A stretch of DNA of 64,000 nucleotides from the NCBI GenBank assembly GCA_943789375.1, contig CALSTX010000003.1, forward strand, positions 62,001 through 126,000, given 5' to 3'. The notes under the pieces were generated by a model. The model worked only from the letters and a program-made list of their open reading frames with translations, searched no databases and was not told where the DNA came from. This DNA is from an uncultured Opitutales bacterium (GTDB lineage: Bacteria > Verrucomicrobiota > Verrucomicrobiia > Opitutales > Seribacteraceae). How positions within the stretch are numbered: position 1 is the stretch's first letter; the number at the start of each line of letters is the position of its first letter. Below are positions 50,106-60,289 of the stretch, piece by piece. A program made the position numbers and the translations under genes.

Positions 50106-51154
50106 CTTTTGACTGAAACTTCACCCGCATGAAAAACTTTAATTCTGCCATTCTTTAATTTAAGTTTTAGACCGCCGGAATCGTCAATTCCATAAGCCAT
50201 TCCTTGAAACTCTCTTTTACCGGAAACCAGTGTAATTTGTTTTTTGTACAGAAAATCATGTCTATTCCAATCATTAATAAGCGTTGTGTCCAATTTAGTA
50301 AGAATACATTTTCGATACGTCTGAATGGTCTTTTTTATAATTCTAGCCGTAATTTCATTAAGAAGATAATTGCTATCTGATTCTTGCTTAAGTGAGCTAA
50401 TTCCAAAGTTACTATCTACCAAACGGGGGCTCGTGTTCACATTCAATCCGAATCCGAAGGTTAGGGAATTAACTTTCTCACAGTCAATTGATGCTTCTGT
50501 AAGCATACCTCCTATTTTATTGCCATTTAAAAAAATATCATTTGGCCATTTAATTTTTAAATCATTTGAGTTTGTTTCCTTTTGTAATACCTTGGCAATC
50601 TCAATACCTTGAATGAGTGTAAAATATCTGAGTTTTATTAGATCTACATTAGGCTTAAACCCAATAGACATGTAAATATTTCCACCTCGAGGGCTTTTCC
50701 ACTGTTTATTAAATCTTCCTTTACCATTCGTTTGTTGATTAGAGATGATCACAATCGGAGTTTTTGAAGTTCTTTCAGGTAATAACTTTTCAATTTCTGA
50801 ATTTGTGCTAGTAACTTTTTCTCGTACATCAACTATGCATTGATTGCATTTAATGTATTCCAGCCATGCAATAATCAAGTTTTCTTCTATGAAATTTGGT
50901 TCTCCTGCGAACCTGTAACCAAGGTTTTGGGTTGCATCAATATTTATGCCTTTTTTACGCAGGTTATTTACCCTAGACCATACGCCAACTCTGGACATAT
51001 TAAGCGATTTAGCTAGGTCACTACCGGATAAGTAATTTGGAGCTGCAGACAGTAGCATTTTTAGAAGAAAAATGCTCGGATTTCCATTTTTCTTTGGAAT
51101 AGAATCTTTTTCTAAAATCTCTCTTTTCTTCCGACCCGAAAGTTTTTTATGCAT
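50102..51154 (-). CDS. birA: Bifunctional biotin ligase/repressor
   Basis: HTH SGSDLAKSLNMSRVGVWSRVNNLRKKG; QQTNGKGRFNKQWKSPRGGNIYMSIGF; KWPNDIFLNGNKIGGMLTE. Confidence 0.93.
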   Translation of the reverse strand: MHKKLSGRKKREILEKDSIPKKNGNPSIFLLKMLLSAAPNYLSGSDLAKSLNMSRVGVWSRVNNLRKKGINIDATQNLGYRFAGEPNFIEENLIIAWLEYIKCNQCIVDVREKVTSTNSEIEKLLPERTSKTPIVIISNQQTNGKGRFNKQWKSPRGGNIYMSIGFKPNVDLIKLRYFTLIQGIEIAKVLQKETNSNDLKIKWPNDIFLNGNKIGGMLTEASIDCEKVNSLTFGFGLNVNTSPRLVDSNFGISSLKQESDSNYLLNEITARIIKKTIQTYRKCILTKLDTTLINDWNRHDFLYKKQITLVSGKREFQGMAYGIDDSGGLKLKLKNGRIKVFHAGEVSVKR

Positions 51155-51160
51155 GGTGTA

Positions 51161-52087
51161 CTAATTTAACCAGTCAAGACCTATGTCTGCCCAAGTACTC
51201 ATATGTGTAGGAGCTCCTGTTGATATGAAGTCAGGTCTACATGCAGCATAAGACTCTATGTTTTCAAAAGAAATACCACCACTTACCTCCGTGATGACAT
51301 CATTATCTAAAGCAGTGATAACTTCAGTAACTTGGTGAGGTTTGAAATTATCCAGTAGGACTGCATCGACATCATCAGATGTTAACGATAAAGCAAATTC
51401 TACTGAATCGACTTCTACCGCAATAAATGTCGATGGATGCATTGATCGAATTGAGCGTACAAAATTTATAAATTTGGCTGCATTATCTATATTTTTTGAA
51501 GCTAAGTGATTGTCTTTAATGAGAATTCTGTCAAAAAGTCCCATACGGTGATTAGCTGATCCTCCACATGCAGTCGCATATTTCTCTAGTTCCCGATAAC
51601 CAGGAGTTGTTTTCCTAGTGTCTAATAAGGTTACCTCATATCGTTCAATTATTTTTACTAAAGAAGATGCATAGGTTGATATTCCTGATAGCTTTTGAAT
51701 GAAGTTTAAGAGCGTTCTTTCGATTAACAATATCTCATTGGTTAAACCCTCAAGAGTAGCGATTACGCCGAACTTCGGAATTAAGTCGCCATCTTTACAC
51801 TGAGGCGCGAATGTAAGAGATGCTGTAGAAAATGCATCAAAGAGTAACTGGGCTATTTCTGTCCCACAGCAAATTGTCTCGTTTCTAGCCACCAGTTTTG
51901 CTTTTGCTATTCCATTCAAACCACACGAAACGGTCGTAATATCACCATCAATAGGTTTTGAAATACTTTGCCTCCCTACTTCCTCTTCTAAGGCATTATT
52001 TAAAAGCAATTTGAGCTTTTTTTTATCAATTTTGGCCCAATCAACTGTTTGATTCAGTAATAACTTGTTTTTTTCTTTTTTAGTCAA
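51161..52087 (-). CDS. nadC: Nicotinate-nucleotide pyrophosphorylase (carboxylating)
   Basis: ERTLLNFIQKLSGISTYASSLV, LLDTRKTTPGYRELEKYATACGGSANHRMGLFDRILIKDNH. Confidence 0.97.
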   Translation of the reverse strand: MTKKEKNKLLLNQTVDWAKIDKKKLKLLLNNALEEEVGRQSISKPIDGDITTVSCGLNGIAKAKLVARNETICCGTEIAQLLFDAFSTASLTFAPQCKDGDLIPKFGVIATLEGLTNEILLIERTLLNFIQKLSGISTYASSLVKIIERYEVTLLDTRKTTPGYRELEKYATACGGSANHRMGLFDRILIKDNHLASKNIDNAAKFINFVRSIRSMHPSTFIAVEVDSVEFALSLTSDDVDAVLLDNFKPHQVTEVITALDNDVITEVSGGISFENIESYAACRPDFISTGAPTHMSTWADIGLDWLN

Positions 52088-53649
52088 TTTAGATTAATTT
52101 TACCAAACATAAAGTCTGATGTTGATGGAATATCTCTCACTAATTGTTTAGGGTCTGGACCAATTCCGATGAATTTTATATTGGGAAGTGATTTTGCTCT
52201 CCAGTTTTCACCGTAAGCAACAAATATCGTACTTGTAATCATGCGGGCTATGTATCTCTTTGCTTCTTTGGGAAACTCTTTAAATGTTTTTATGCTTTGC
52301 AGGTCAGTGGTCCAGCATTTTAGTTCTTCATAAACGGGTAAAAGTTTTATTCGGCTTTCTTCATCCCGAGGAACATCATAAATAATTTTTCCTTCTTGAT
52401 CCTTGTAAGCTACGCAAATCTTTAACGGATTAAGTTCTTCATTATCTGAGGTAAGTGCGTCCAGTTTATTAATAACTAACTGATCAAATCCTCCATATCG
52501 CAATGCGTTACCTTTTTCAACAGCGTCAAACCATCCGACCATTCTCTGCCTTCCTGTTGATGTTCCAAATTCTAATTTTGCAAGTTTTATACCCCAAGCA
52601 TTTTTTTCGTGATCAATTTGAGTAAGAAAATGGTGAGTGCCCACTTTGGTGTCATAAGCTTTACAGCAGCCTACTTGATTGAGTTCTTGGATTGGTATTC
52701 CTCCAGATAAAAATACTTCACTACCGTATGTGTGCGATGCAGTCACATTTGGAGTAAAACCATGTCTTTTGTCTAACCAAAAAGCTTGTCCAAATTCTGC
52801 TACCACCTTGGTTTTTTTCTCACTACTATCAAGTAAAATATTACGAACATCTTTTATGCACTCTGATAGGTCCTGCCCTGCTTTCCAATAAGTCTCTTCA
52901 ATCTCTTCAGTATTTAATTGGTAAGGTTCGTTGGTCATGAATTTCTTAAATGAAAATTCAGATTCATCGAAAACCTGATTTTCAATAGAAGATTTATTTG
53001 CTCTAGTTTCTGCCTCCGTAAGTATCTGAAAAAAAGAAAACCAATCTTCTTCACTTACCTGGCAAACATATTGAATTGTTTTTAAAGTACGGGTGATTCT
53101 TTCTTTTAATTTTCTTGAAAATGATGTTCTTGATCCTTGGAATATTTGGTAGAATATCTGCCATTGACCAGTTTCGTCATTGTAAGCAGGAGTTATTCCC
53201 CTGCCTGTTGACCCTCTATTTGTCTCACCAAGTTGGTTAGTTCGGTAATTTTCCCAAGCTAGATCGAGTAATCTGTGGGAGAAATCGCTCATAAGGCATT
53301 TGTCATCGATCGCTAAACGCTTTATTACTTCAATCCCTTTTTTTTCTAAGGGTTTAGCCTCCCATAGGAATTTCCTCGGGTCAGCTACTACACCGGATCC
53401 GATCAGGAGGTGCTTTACCTCTGGGTTTCCAACTCCTGATGGCAGTAGGTTCAGCTTAAGTCCTGCTGCGGTGTGACCAGCATTTGCCCCACCATTTACC
53501 TTCATGACGCATTCGGCGGGAGTCCCGTTTTCTTGTTGAATTTCTTCTAGAATATCATGTACAACGCGACCTTTTCCCTCATCGCCCATACTTATTCCAA
53601 TCACAGTTGTTATGTTTGGTGTGCTTGTTGCACCAATTTTATTGTTCAT
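52084..53649 (-). CDS. purA: Adenylosuccinate synthetase, divergent long form
   Basis: GISMGDEGKGRVV, VNGGANAGHTAAG, STGRGITPAY, EFGTSTGRQRMVGWFDAV. Confidence 0.88.
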   Translation of the reverse strand: MNNKIGATSTPNITTVIGISMGDEGKGRVVHDILEEIQQENGTPAECVMKVNGGANAGHTAAGLKLNLLPSGVGNPEVKHLLIGSGVVADPRKFLWEAKPLEKKGIEVIKRLAIDDKCLMSDFSHRLLDLAWENYRTNQLGETNRGSTGRGITPAYNDETGQWQIFYQIFQGSRTSFSRKLKERITRTLKTIQYVCQVSEEDWFSFFQILTEAETRANKSSIENQVFDESEFSFKKFMTNEPYQLNTEEIEETYWKAGQDLSECIKDVRNILLDSSEKKTKVVAEFGQAFWLDKRHGFTPNVTASHTYGSEVFLSGGIPIQELNQVGCCKAYDTKVGTHHFLTQIDHEKNAWGIKLAKLEFGTSTGRQRMVGWFDAVEKGNALRYGGFDQLVINKLDALTSDNEELNPLKICVAYKDQEGKIIYDVPRDEESRIKLLPVYEELKCWTTDLQSIKTFKEFPKEAKRYIARMITSTIFVAYGENWRAKSLPNIKFIGIGPDPKQLVRDIPSTSDFMFGKINLN

Positions 53650-53662
53650 ACTAAATTATAAT

Positions 53663-55216
53663 TTATGAGCGTTTAAAATCGTTGCTCTTAACTTGAATTA
53701 CATCATGTGGAGCAGATTCACGCTGGCCCGCGGCAGTCACTTGAACATACTTCGCTCTTTTCTTTAACTCATTAAGATTTTCAGCTCCTAAGTAGCCAAG
53801 TCCTGCTCTGATTCCACCGATTAGTTGATTAATGGTTTCTTTCAGAGTGTCTGAAACTTCTTTGAGGGCTTCTATACCCTCTGCAGTGCTTTTGGAGGCT
53901 AGATCTTTCTTGTGATGTCCGTATCTGGCTGCTGAACCTTGCTTCATCGCTTCTAGGCTACCCATACCTCTGTATTGCTTATAGTATTTTCCTTCGATTT
54001 CAATGATTCGGCCTGGTGCTTCCTTGCAACCTGCAAGTAAACTTCCGCAGAGTACTCCATCTGCAAGAGTTAAGGCTTTGACTATATCCCCAGATTTGGT
54101 GATGCCCCCGTCGGCAATAATGCTTGCCCCGGATGATTTTTTCCCTCGTGAGGCAGCATATAAAGCACTCATTTGGGGTATTCCTACGCCTGCTACCATC
54201 CTTGTGGTGCAGATCGAACCAGGCCCCTGGCCAATTTTAATGGAGCTTGCACCAGCATTTGAGAGAAATTCTACGCCTTCTGCTGAGGTGACATTGCCTG
54301 CCATTATAGGTAATTCAGGTATCGCGTCATGTAGGAAGCGAATGGCTTCACCTACACTTTTTGTATGTCCATGTGCTGTGGATACAGCCACAATATCAAG
54401 ACCCTTATCTCTCATGCTTTCTACATGTTCAATTAATTCTGTGGAATTAAGTTCCCCGTTTTCAGTTCGAGGGATAGAGACCGCAGCACCACATCGAAGT
54501 CTGAAACTGTTGTCTCTAGCAGGACGAAGCTGATCATCGTTTTCCCCGATAATTTGTTCAATGTCACTTAGGGTGTAGAGTCCCTCAAGCTTATCCTGTT
54601 CATCGACAACCAATAGCTTGTGTATGCCTATGTGGTCGCTAAAAAACTTATCGGCAGTGGCAATGGGGTCGCTGCCTACATCGCTACTCCTTATGGTGAA
54701 AACTTCATTTCGAGCAAGCATTCCTTCCGTTACCTTCTTTTGGCTGTACCTTTGCTTTACAACTCGGCCAGGAAGTAAGCCAAGTAACTTGCCCTTGTCA
54801 TCAACAATGGGGAATGTCCGAAATTGGAAATCCTTTTCGTTTATTAGATCTAAGACATCGCCAACATGCTTATTAGCGGTAATTGTAATTGGGTCTTGAA
54901 TCAGTCCGTGTACGTGGTGCTTAACGCGGGCAACTTCTTTCACTTGTTGCCTTGTAGTCATGTTGTAGTGAATGAGCCCGAGTCCACCGCACAAGGCCAT
55001 GGCTATTGCCATCTCAGACTCTGTTACCGTGTCCATATCAGAGGATAGAATCGGTATGCTGAGATTAATTTCGTCCGTGAGTTTAGTTTCAACTCTAACT
55101 TCGCTGGGTATGAGTTCAGAGTGCCTGGTAGCAAGACTTATATCGTCAAAAGTAAGACCCAGTGGTGCTAGCTTTGTGAAAAAATCCTCAGCAGGTAAAA
55201 ATATTTCTTTCTCCAT
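53663..55216 (-). CDS. guaB: IMP dehydrogenase
   Basis: [21 protein letters not shown], tandem [45 protein letters not shown]. Confidence 0.97.
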   Translation of the reverse strand: MEKEIFLPAEDFFTKLAPLGLTFDDISLATRHSELIPSEVRVETKLTDEINLSIPILSSDMDTVTESEMAIAMALCGGLGLIHYNMTTRQQVKEVARVKHHVHGLIQDPITITANKHVGDVLDLINEKDFQFRTFPIVDDKGKLLGLLPGRVVKQRYSQKKVTEGMLARNEVFTIRSSDVGSDPIATADKFFSDHIGIHKLLVVDEQDKLEGLYTLSDIEQIIGENDDQLRPARDNSFRLRCGAAVSIPRTENGELNSTELIEHVESMRDKGLDIVAVSTAHGHTKSVGEAIRFLHDAIPELPIMAGNVTSAEGVEFLSNAGASSIKIGQGPGSICTTRMVAGVGIPQMSALYAASRGKKSSGASIIADGGITKSGDIVKALTLADGVLCGSLLAGCKEAPGRIIEIEGKYYKQYRGMGSLEAMKQGSAARYGHHKKDLASKSTAEGIEALKEVSDTLKETINQLIGGIRAGLGYLGAENLNELKKRAKYVQVTAAGQRESAPHDVIQVKSNDFKRS

Positions 55217-55285
55217 AGTGGGTTTGTTGTCTTTGGTTGACTATTTTTATATGTTTTAAAGCATTCGACATCACAAGTATAAACG

Positions 55286-56233
55286 ATGCATATTAAAAGA
55301 GAGTTTAAGATCTTTAGGCAAAAATTTAACACTCCGCTCCGAACTGCACATGGATTGTGGGATGTGAGGGAAACTATTTTACTCAAGGAAACCTATGATG
55401 GCAGGTCATTTAGCTTTGGTGAAGTTGCCCCAACTCCAGGATTTAATGCCTTTACACTAAAGGATGCACTTAAGGAAACTGAGATCTGGTTATTGGAAGG
55501 GGATAACGAACTATACAAGTGGATAAATCCTGCGATAACTTCACTGAAATCTTCAATTTGGAAAAATTGTGCTAGCAAAGTTAAAAAGGTGGTTCCTGCA
55601 TCTTTGTATTTCAATTCTGGTAAAATACCAAAATACTGTGGAGTTATAAAAAAGAAAATTGGTCTAAAATGTCCTAAGGAGGAAATTCCTGAAGTATTAA
55701 GTTGGATTAAAAATTTGCCTACATCTATGCGTGTCCGATTAGACCCAAATCAATCTTTTGACTTAGAAAAGCTACAAGTTTGGCTAGATGCACTTGAAGA
55801 CCACGAGCGGGTGGAGTTTATTGAGCAACCAGTTCCTGGAATACCCTGCGACGAAATTTTAAATTTAATTTCTATGTCAAGTGTCCCTATTGCATTAGAT
55901 GAGGCAATTGTCTCGCACGGAGGATTGAGGACCGTGAAGAAGTTAGGGTGGGATGGGTATTTCGTTGTAAAACCAACGTTATTAGATGATTGGTCGGAAA
56001 CGATATCCTTTATTAAGGATTATCCAGATAAATGTATTGTCTCCACAGTTTTCGAAAGTCCGATCGGTTATGAGGCAGTTATACGAACCTGTCTACACTC
56101 GAACTTGGTACCAGGGGTAGACAGGAGGGTTTATCAGGGTTGTAGCACTGAATTTAAACTTCATCACAAGCCGGTTTTGAGTATTCCAAGTGTAAAAAAC
56201 GACCTATTAAATAAACTATGGAATAATTTGTGA
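55286..56233 (+). CDS. menC: o-Succinylbenzoate synthase-like enolase superfamily enzyme
   Basis: VRLDPNQSFD, EFIEQPVPG, IALDEAI, VVKPTLL; immediately upstream of menE-like gene. Confidence 0.82.
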   Translation: MHIKREFKIFRQKFNTPLRTAHGLWDVRETILLKETYDGRSFSFGEVAPTPGFNAFTLKDALKETEIWLLEGDNELYKWINPAITSLKSSIWKNCASKVKKVVPASLYFNSGKIPKYCGVIKKKIGLKCPKEEIPEVLSWIKNLPTSMRVRLDPNQSFDLEKLQVWLDALEDHERVEFIEQPVPGIPCDEILNLISMSSVPIALDEAIVSHGGLRTVKKLGWDGYFVVKPTLLDDWSETISFIKDYPDKCIVSTVFESPIGYEAVIRTCLHSNLVPGVDRRVYQGCSTEFKLHHKPVLSIPSVKNDLLNKLWNNL

Positions 56234-57360
56234 TGTATAACTATAAATACAATGATTTTAGCTGGATTGATCCTCTAAATGATAGTGCAAATACTGATTT
56301 AAAGTATGTAAAAAAAGTTTTTTCAATTTTAGAAACTGGTCAATCTGTAGAACTACTGGAAAAAAAACCTCAACCTGTTTTAGGTTCAGGATCAGTGCGG
56401 AATTTAAAAAGTAGAAGTAGGGTTTTTAAAACAGGAGGAACGTCTGGCATGCCATCTCAGGTTTTTCATGACACTACATCAATTCAAAGCGCAGTTTCCG
56501 GGTTACAGCACCGTATCGGAAGTGCACCAATTTCTTCTTTTTGCTGCTTGCCCCTCTCTCATGTCGGTGGGTGGATGCAAGTTGAGCGTGCAAAAATCAC
56601 AAAAGGGAGCGTTATTTTTTCGAATTATAAAGAACTTTCAAAGCTAGATTTGTCTTCTGTTCTTCGTAATCGTTGGATTTCTTTAGTTCCTACACAACTT
56701 CATTTCTTACTTCAATCTCAATTAGGGTTGATTAACTTACGGTATGCAAAAGGAGTTTTTACCGGTGGTTCAAAAATTACAGAAAAGGATCTGAATCAAA
56801 TTCGATTCAACGAAATTCCTGTTTTTCCATGTTATGGTATGAGTGAAACAGCAGGAATGATCACATTATTGGATTCCAGTAAATTTTTGAACGGAATAAA
56901 TGGAGTAGGGGAGTGCTTACCCTCTGCTATGATAAGACTTGAAAATAATAAGGTTAGTATCAAGACAAAGAGCTTATGCTACCAAAAAAACACCACAACA
57001 TTGGATTCTAGTCATTGGTTTAAAACCAATGACTTAGCTTTTTACGAAAAAGATATCGGTTACCAAATTAAGGGTCGCACAGATCGAATTATCAATACTG
57101 GTGGCAAAAAAGTTAATCCAGAAGAAATTGAAGCGGTTATTTTGGGGCACCCTGATGTTTTGCAATGTCTTGTTGTCGGCAGGGCTGACGAACACTGGGT
57201 AGAAAAAATAGTATGTTTTGTAGTCTTAAAAAATGCCCGTCTGCATTCAATTGTGGCATTTACGCGTGCAAGACTAGTGCAATACCAAAATCCGAAAGAA
57301 TGGAATGTCGTGAGCCAGCTTCCAGTCTCAGAAATGGGAAAAATTATAAGATTAGATTAG
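56230..57360 (+). CDS. menE: o-Succinylbenzoate--CoA ligase-like AMP-binding enzyme
   Basis: TGGTSGMPSQVFHD, FPCYGMSETAGMITL, IKGRTDRIINTGGKKVNPEEIEAVILGHPDV. Confidence 0.85.
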   Translation: MMYNYKYNDFSWIDPLNDSANTDLKYVKKVFSILETGQSVELLEKKPQPVLGSGSVRNLKSRSRVFKTGGTSGMPSQVFHDTTSIQSAVSGLQHRIGSAPISSFCCLPLSHVGGWMQVERAKITKGSVIFSNYKELSKLDLSSVLRNRWISLVPTQLHFLLQSQLGLINLRYAKGVFTGGSKITEKDLNQIRFNEIPVFPCYGMSETAGMITLLDSSKFLNGINGVGECLPSAMIRLENNKVSIKTKSLCYQKNTTTLDSSHWFKTNDLAFYEKDIGYQIKGRTDRIINTGGKKVNPEEIEAVILGHPDVLQCLVVGRADEHWVEKIVCFVVLKNARLHSIVAFTRARLVQYQNPKEWNVVSQLPVSEMGKIIRLD

Positions 57361-57932
57361 ATTTGATCTACTATCTCATCCGCCAATCCGTACTCGATGG
57401 CTTCCTTTGCATTTAAGTAAAAATCCCGATCTGTGTCTTGTTGAATTTTATCAAGTGGTTGCCCCGATGTTCGGGCAAGTATGCCATTGAGTTCTTCGCG
57501 CAATTTTTCCATTTCTTGTGCTTGTATATTTATATCAACTGCGGTGGCTTGCATTCTTCCCGTAATCAGCGGTTGGTGGATAAGGACACGAGAGTGTGGG
57601 TACAGAAACCGCTTACCTTTGGTCGCACCACATAGTAAAATCGAACCCATACTTGCAGCCATCCCGGTAACGATGACTTTTATCGGAGAGCTTATAAGTT
57701 GCATGGTATCAAAAATTGCCATGCCGGCTGTAATCGAACCTCCCGGTGAATTAATGTAGAACGAGATTTCTTTTCCTGGATTGTGATCTTCTAAAAATAG
57801 AAGTTTTTCGGTCAAATCCCTCGCGGACTTGTCACTTACCTCCCCCCAAAGAAATATTTTTCTATTCTTTAGGAAGCTGCTTTGGATTTGTTCTGATACT
57901 GAACTATTTTTTTTATTTTTATCGTCACTCAT
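57357..57932 (-). CDS. clpP: ATP-dependent Clp protease proteolytic subunit
   Basis: ISFYINSPGGSITAGMAIFDTM, GMAASMGSILL (Ser), LIHQPL (His), QDTDRDFYL (Asp). Confidence 0.96.
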   Translation of the reverse strand: MSDDKNKKNSSVSEQIQSSFLKNRKIFLWGEVSDKSARDLTEKLLFLEDHNPGKEISFYINSPGGSITAGMAIFDTMQLISSPIKVIVTGMAASMGSILLCGATKGKRFLYPHSRVLIHQPLITGRMQATAVDINIQAQEMEKLREELNGILARTSGQPLDKIQQDTDRDFYLNAKEAIEYGLADEIVDQI

Positions 57933-57953
57933 GTTTAAATTGTAATATTAACC

Positions 57954-58403
57954 TTACTCTTCGATCATTTGGATTCTAGTCGTGTGCCGTCCACCTGCAA
58001 ATTTTGCATCTAGCCAAGTTTGAACGATCTCAATCGCCAGTTCCGGTGAAATTTGACGTTGCCCGATTGAAATGACATTTGCATCGTTGTGTTCTTTGGC
58101 AAGCTTGGCGGTTTCAAGTGACCAACATATAGCACATCGAACACCTTTTACTTTGTTCGCTGCCATAGCTTCACCATTTCCACTTCCTCCAAGCACAATA
58201 CCTAGGTCACAGGCGTCATTGGCTACTGCTTGTGCTGCGGGTTTTACAAAATCTGGGTAATTGCATGAATCTTCAGAAAAGGTTCCGAAATCCTGAGTTT
58301 CGAATCCCTTAATTTGAAGATATGATTTAATTTTTTCCTTGTAAGCAAATCCAGCGTGATCAGTGCCAAGAGCAATTTTGATCTTTTTATTTTCTGTATC
58401 CAT
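57954..58403 (-). CDS. rpiB: Ribose-5-phosphate isomerase B
   Basis: KIALGTDHAGFAYKEKIKSYL, GIVLGGSGNGEAMAANKVKGVRCA. Confidence 0.95.
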   Translation of the reverse strand: MDTENKKIKIALGTDHAGFAYKEKIKSYLQIKGFETQDFGTFSEDSCNYPDFVKPAAQAVANDACDLGIVLGGSGNGEAMAANKVKGVRCAICWSLETAKLAKEHNDANVISIGQRQISPELAIEIVQTWLDAKFAGGRHTTRIQMIEE

Positions 58404-58458
58404 TAATTATGATCCCTAGTTGCATGAACTGAAGTCATTCTAGACTCAAGTAAAAAGA

Positions 58459-59013
58459 CTAAATTAATCCAAGCTCCATCTTACCTTCTTCAGATATTAG
58501 GTCTTGCGACCAAGGAGGATCCCAAACGATATCAACCTCGGCATCATCGATACCAGGAAGTTCTAAAATTTTATTTTTTACATCATCTGCAATAACTGGG
58601 CCCATTCCGCAACCAGGTGCTGTGAGTGTAAGGTCAACAAATACAATTCTTCCGCGATCATCTGTTTTTTCGATCTCCACCTTGTAGATTAAACCGAGAT
58701 CAACGACATTCACAGGGATTTCTGGATCAAATACAGATTTAAGATTTTCTTTGATCTGTTCAATATCGGCTGGGGGTTGATCACTTCTACTCTGTTGGTT
58801 GGGTATAGTAGATTCTGCGGTTTCACCTAAAGCATCTGCATCCTTGGCTGCAATACGATACATTCCTTGTAAAGTCATGACCGTAAAATTTCCTCCTAGC
58901 CGGTGGGTGATGGTAACCTTTTCTCCACGACCAAGGGTAAATTCCTCCCCGTGGGGGATAAGGGTGGCGATAACATCACGTACTAACTCTACTTCTTGTT
59001 GAGAATTATTCAT
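58459..59013 (-). CDS. sufT: SufT-like DUF59 Fe-S assembly protein
   Basis: LKSVFDPEIPVNVVDLGLIYKVEI..VDLTLTAPGCGMGPVIADDVKNKI..VDIVWDPPWSQDLIS with N-terminal extension; in suf cluster. Confidence 0.88.
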   Translation of the reverse strand: MNNSQQEVELVRDVIATLIPHGEEFTLGRGEKVTITHRLGGNFTVMTLQGMYRIAAKDADALGETAESTIPNQQSRSDQPPADIEQIKENLKSVFDPEIPVNVVDLGLIYKVEIEKTDDRGRIVFVDLTLTAPGCGMGPVIADDVKNKILELPGIDDAEVDIVWDPPWSQDLISEEGKMELGLI

Positions 59014-59025
59014 AGGGCAGACGAT

Positions 59026-60267
59026 TTAGGAATCAAATTTGGATTCAATCAAGGCTCTTATCTTTTCGATTAAATCTTGGTTGTTAACTTTTTCGACAAC
59101 TTCTTCTAAAAATCCTAAAGAAATGAGCTTTTCTGCAGATCTGTGGGGTATGCCTCGCGATAATAAATAAAAAAGTTCTTGTTCTTCAATTTTACTTGTC
59201 GTTGCTCCATGACTACACTTGACCTCGTTGGCTAGGATTTCTAGTCCAGGTAGCGAATCTGCCTCCGCTTCATTACTTAAGAGAAGGTTTCTGTTGGTTT
59301 GGTAGGCATTCGTGTTGGAGGCATCTTCTTCCACCTTGATTAATCCAGAAAAAATAGACTTGGATTGATCATTGATGGCATTTTTAGCAAGTAAGTTGCT
59401 TGTGCAGTCAGATGCAGAGTGGACCTGCCGAGTACGCTGATCAAAAAGTTGTTTCCCGCTTCCTAAAAATAACGAGAAATTTTCAAAAAAAGCTCCCCTG
59501 TTAATCATGTCCCCTTTTGTTTCTGACCTACACTGCGAGGAGCCTAGGTGAATGGTGACATTTCGAAGAGATGAATCTTTACTGAGTGTGAAATTTTCAA
59601 ACTGATGGAGGGTCGTGTTATTATTCACATTTTGTACCAAAACTCGTACTAGCTTTGCTCCTTCCCCCAGAGTTATGTTCAATGTGCTGCTCGCATTTCC
59701 TTGAGAGGTTGATTCATCAGAGTTGATGAATTCAAAGACTGTTGCCGATGAGAATGGTGCGAGGTTGATGACATTCCTTTCAAAGGTTATACCTTCATCC
59801 TTTGGTGTTTTATGTTCGACGATAAAAGGCTCTGGTATTTCTGCCCCCTTTTGGGTTCCTAGGAAAAAACCATTGTCAGCAAGAGATGAGGTTAAATAGT
59901 AATTTTGTGCTGCTCCAAGGTTTGGCCCATCGTGATCAGTGATACGGGATAGGTCATCAGGGAAATCCAAGATCATCTTATCCAGATTTTGAAACAAAGC
60001 TTCCTTACTTTCAAGGGCATCAAGCTGGACCAAGTCTTTTTGGTCAGATAACTGAAGGATTTTGTCTAGACTGAAAAGATGCTTGGGTGAAAAACGCCAG
60101 TTTTCATCTTTACTGGTAGAGCTTTTATATTTTCTAAATTTCTCCCAGGATTCTGTGCGGTGATCAGCAAGCCATCCTGGTTCCCAGGAATGATCGCTAG
60201 CAAAATTAGGAAAAAAATGATCGGTATCGAAAAGGGATAAAGAAGATGGGTCTTGTAAAGTTTGCAT
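59026..60267 (-). CDS. sufD: Fe-S cluster assembly protein SufD
   Basis: [41 protein letters not shown]-type SufBD C-terminus; cluster context. Confidence 0.93.
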   Translation of the reverse strand: [413 protein letters not shown]

Positions 60268-60289
60268 GGCAGTTGGAATCGAAAAGGAG

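Noticed and set aside
54003-54533. 176-aa plus-strand ORF opposite guaB
   Set aside because: Shadow of guaB; low-complexity composition and no motif
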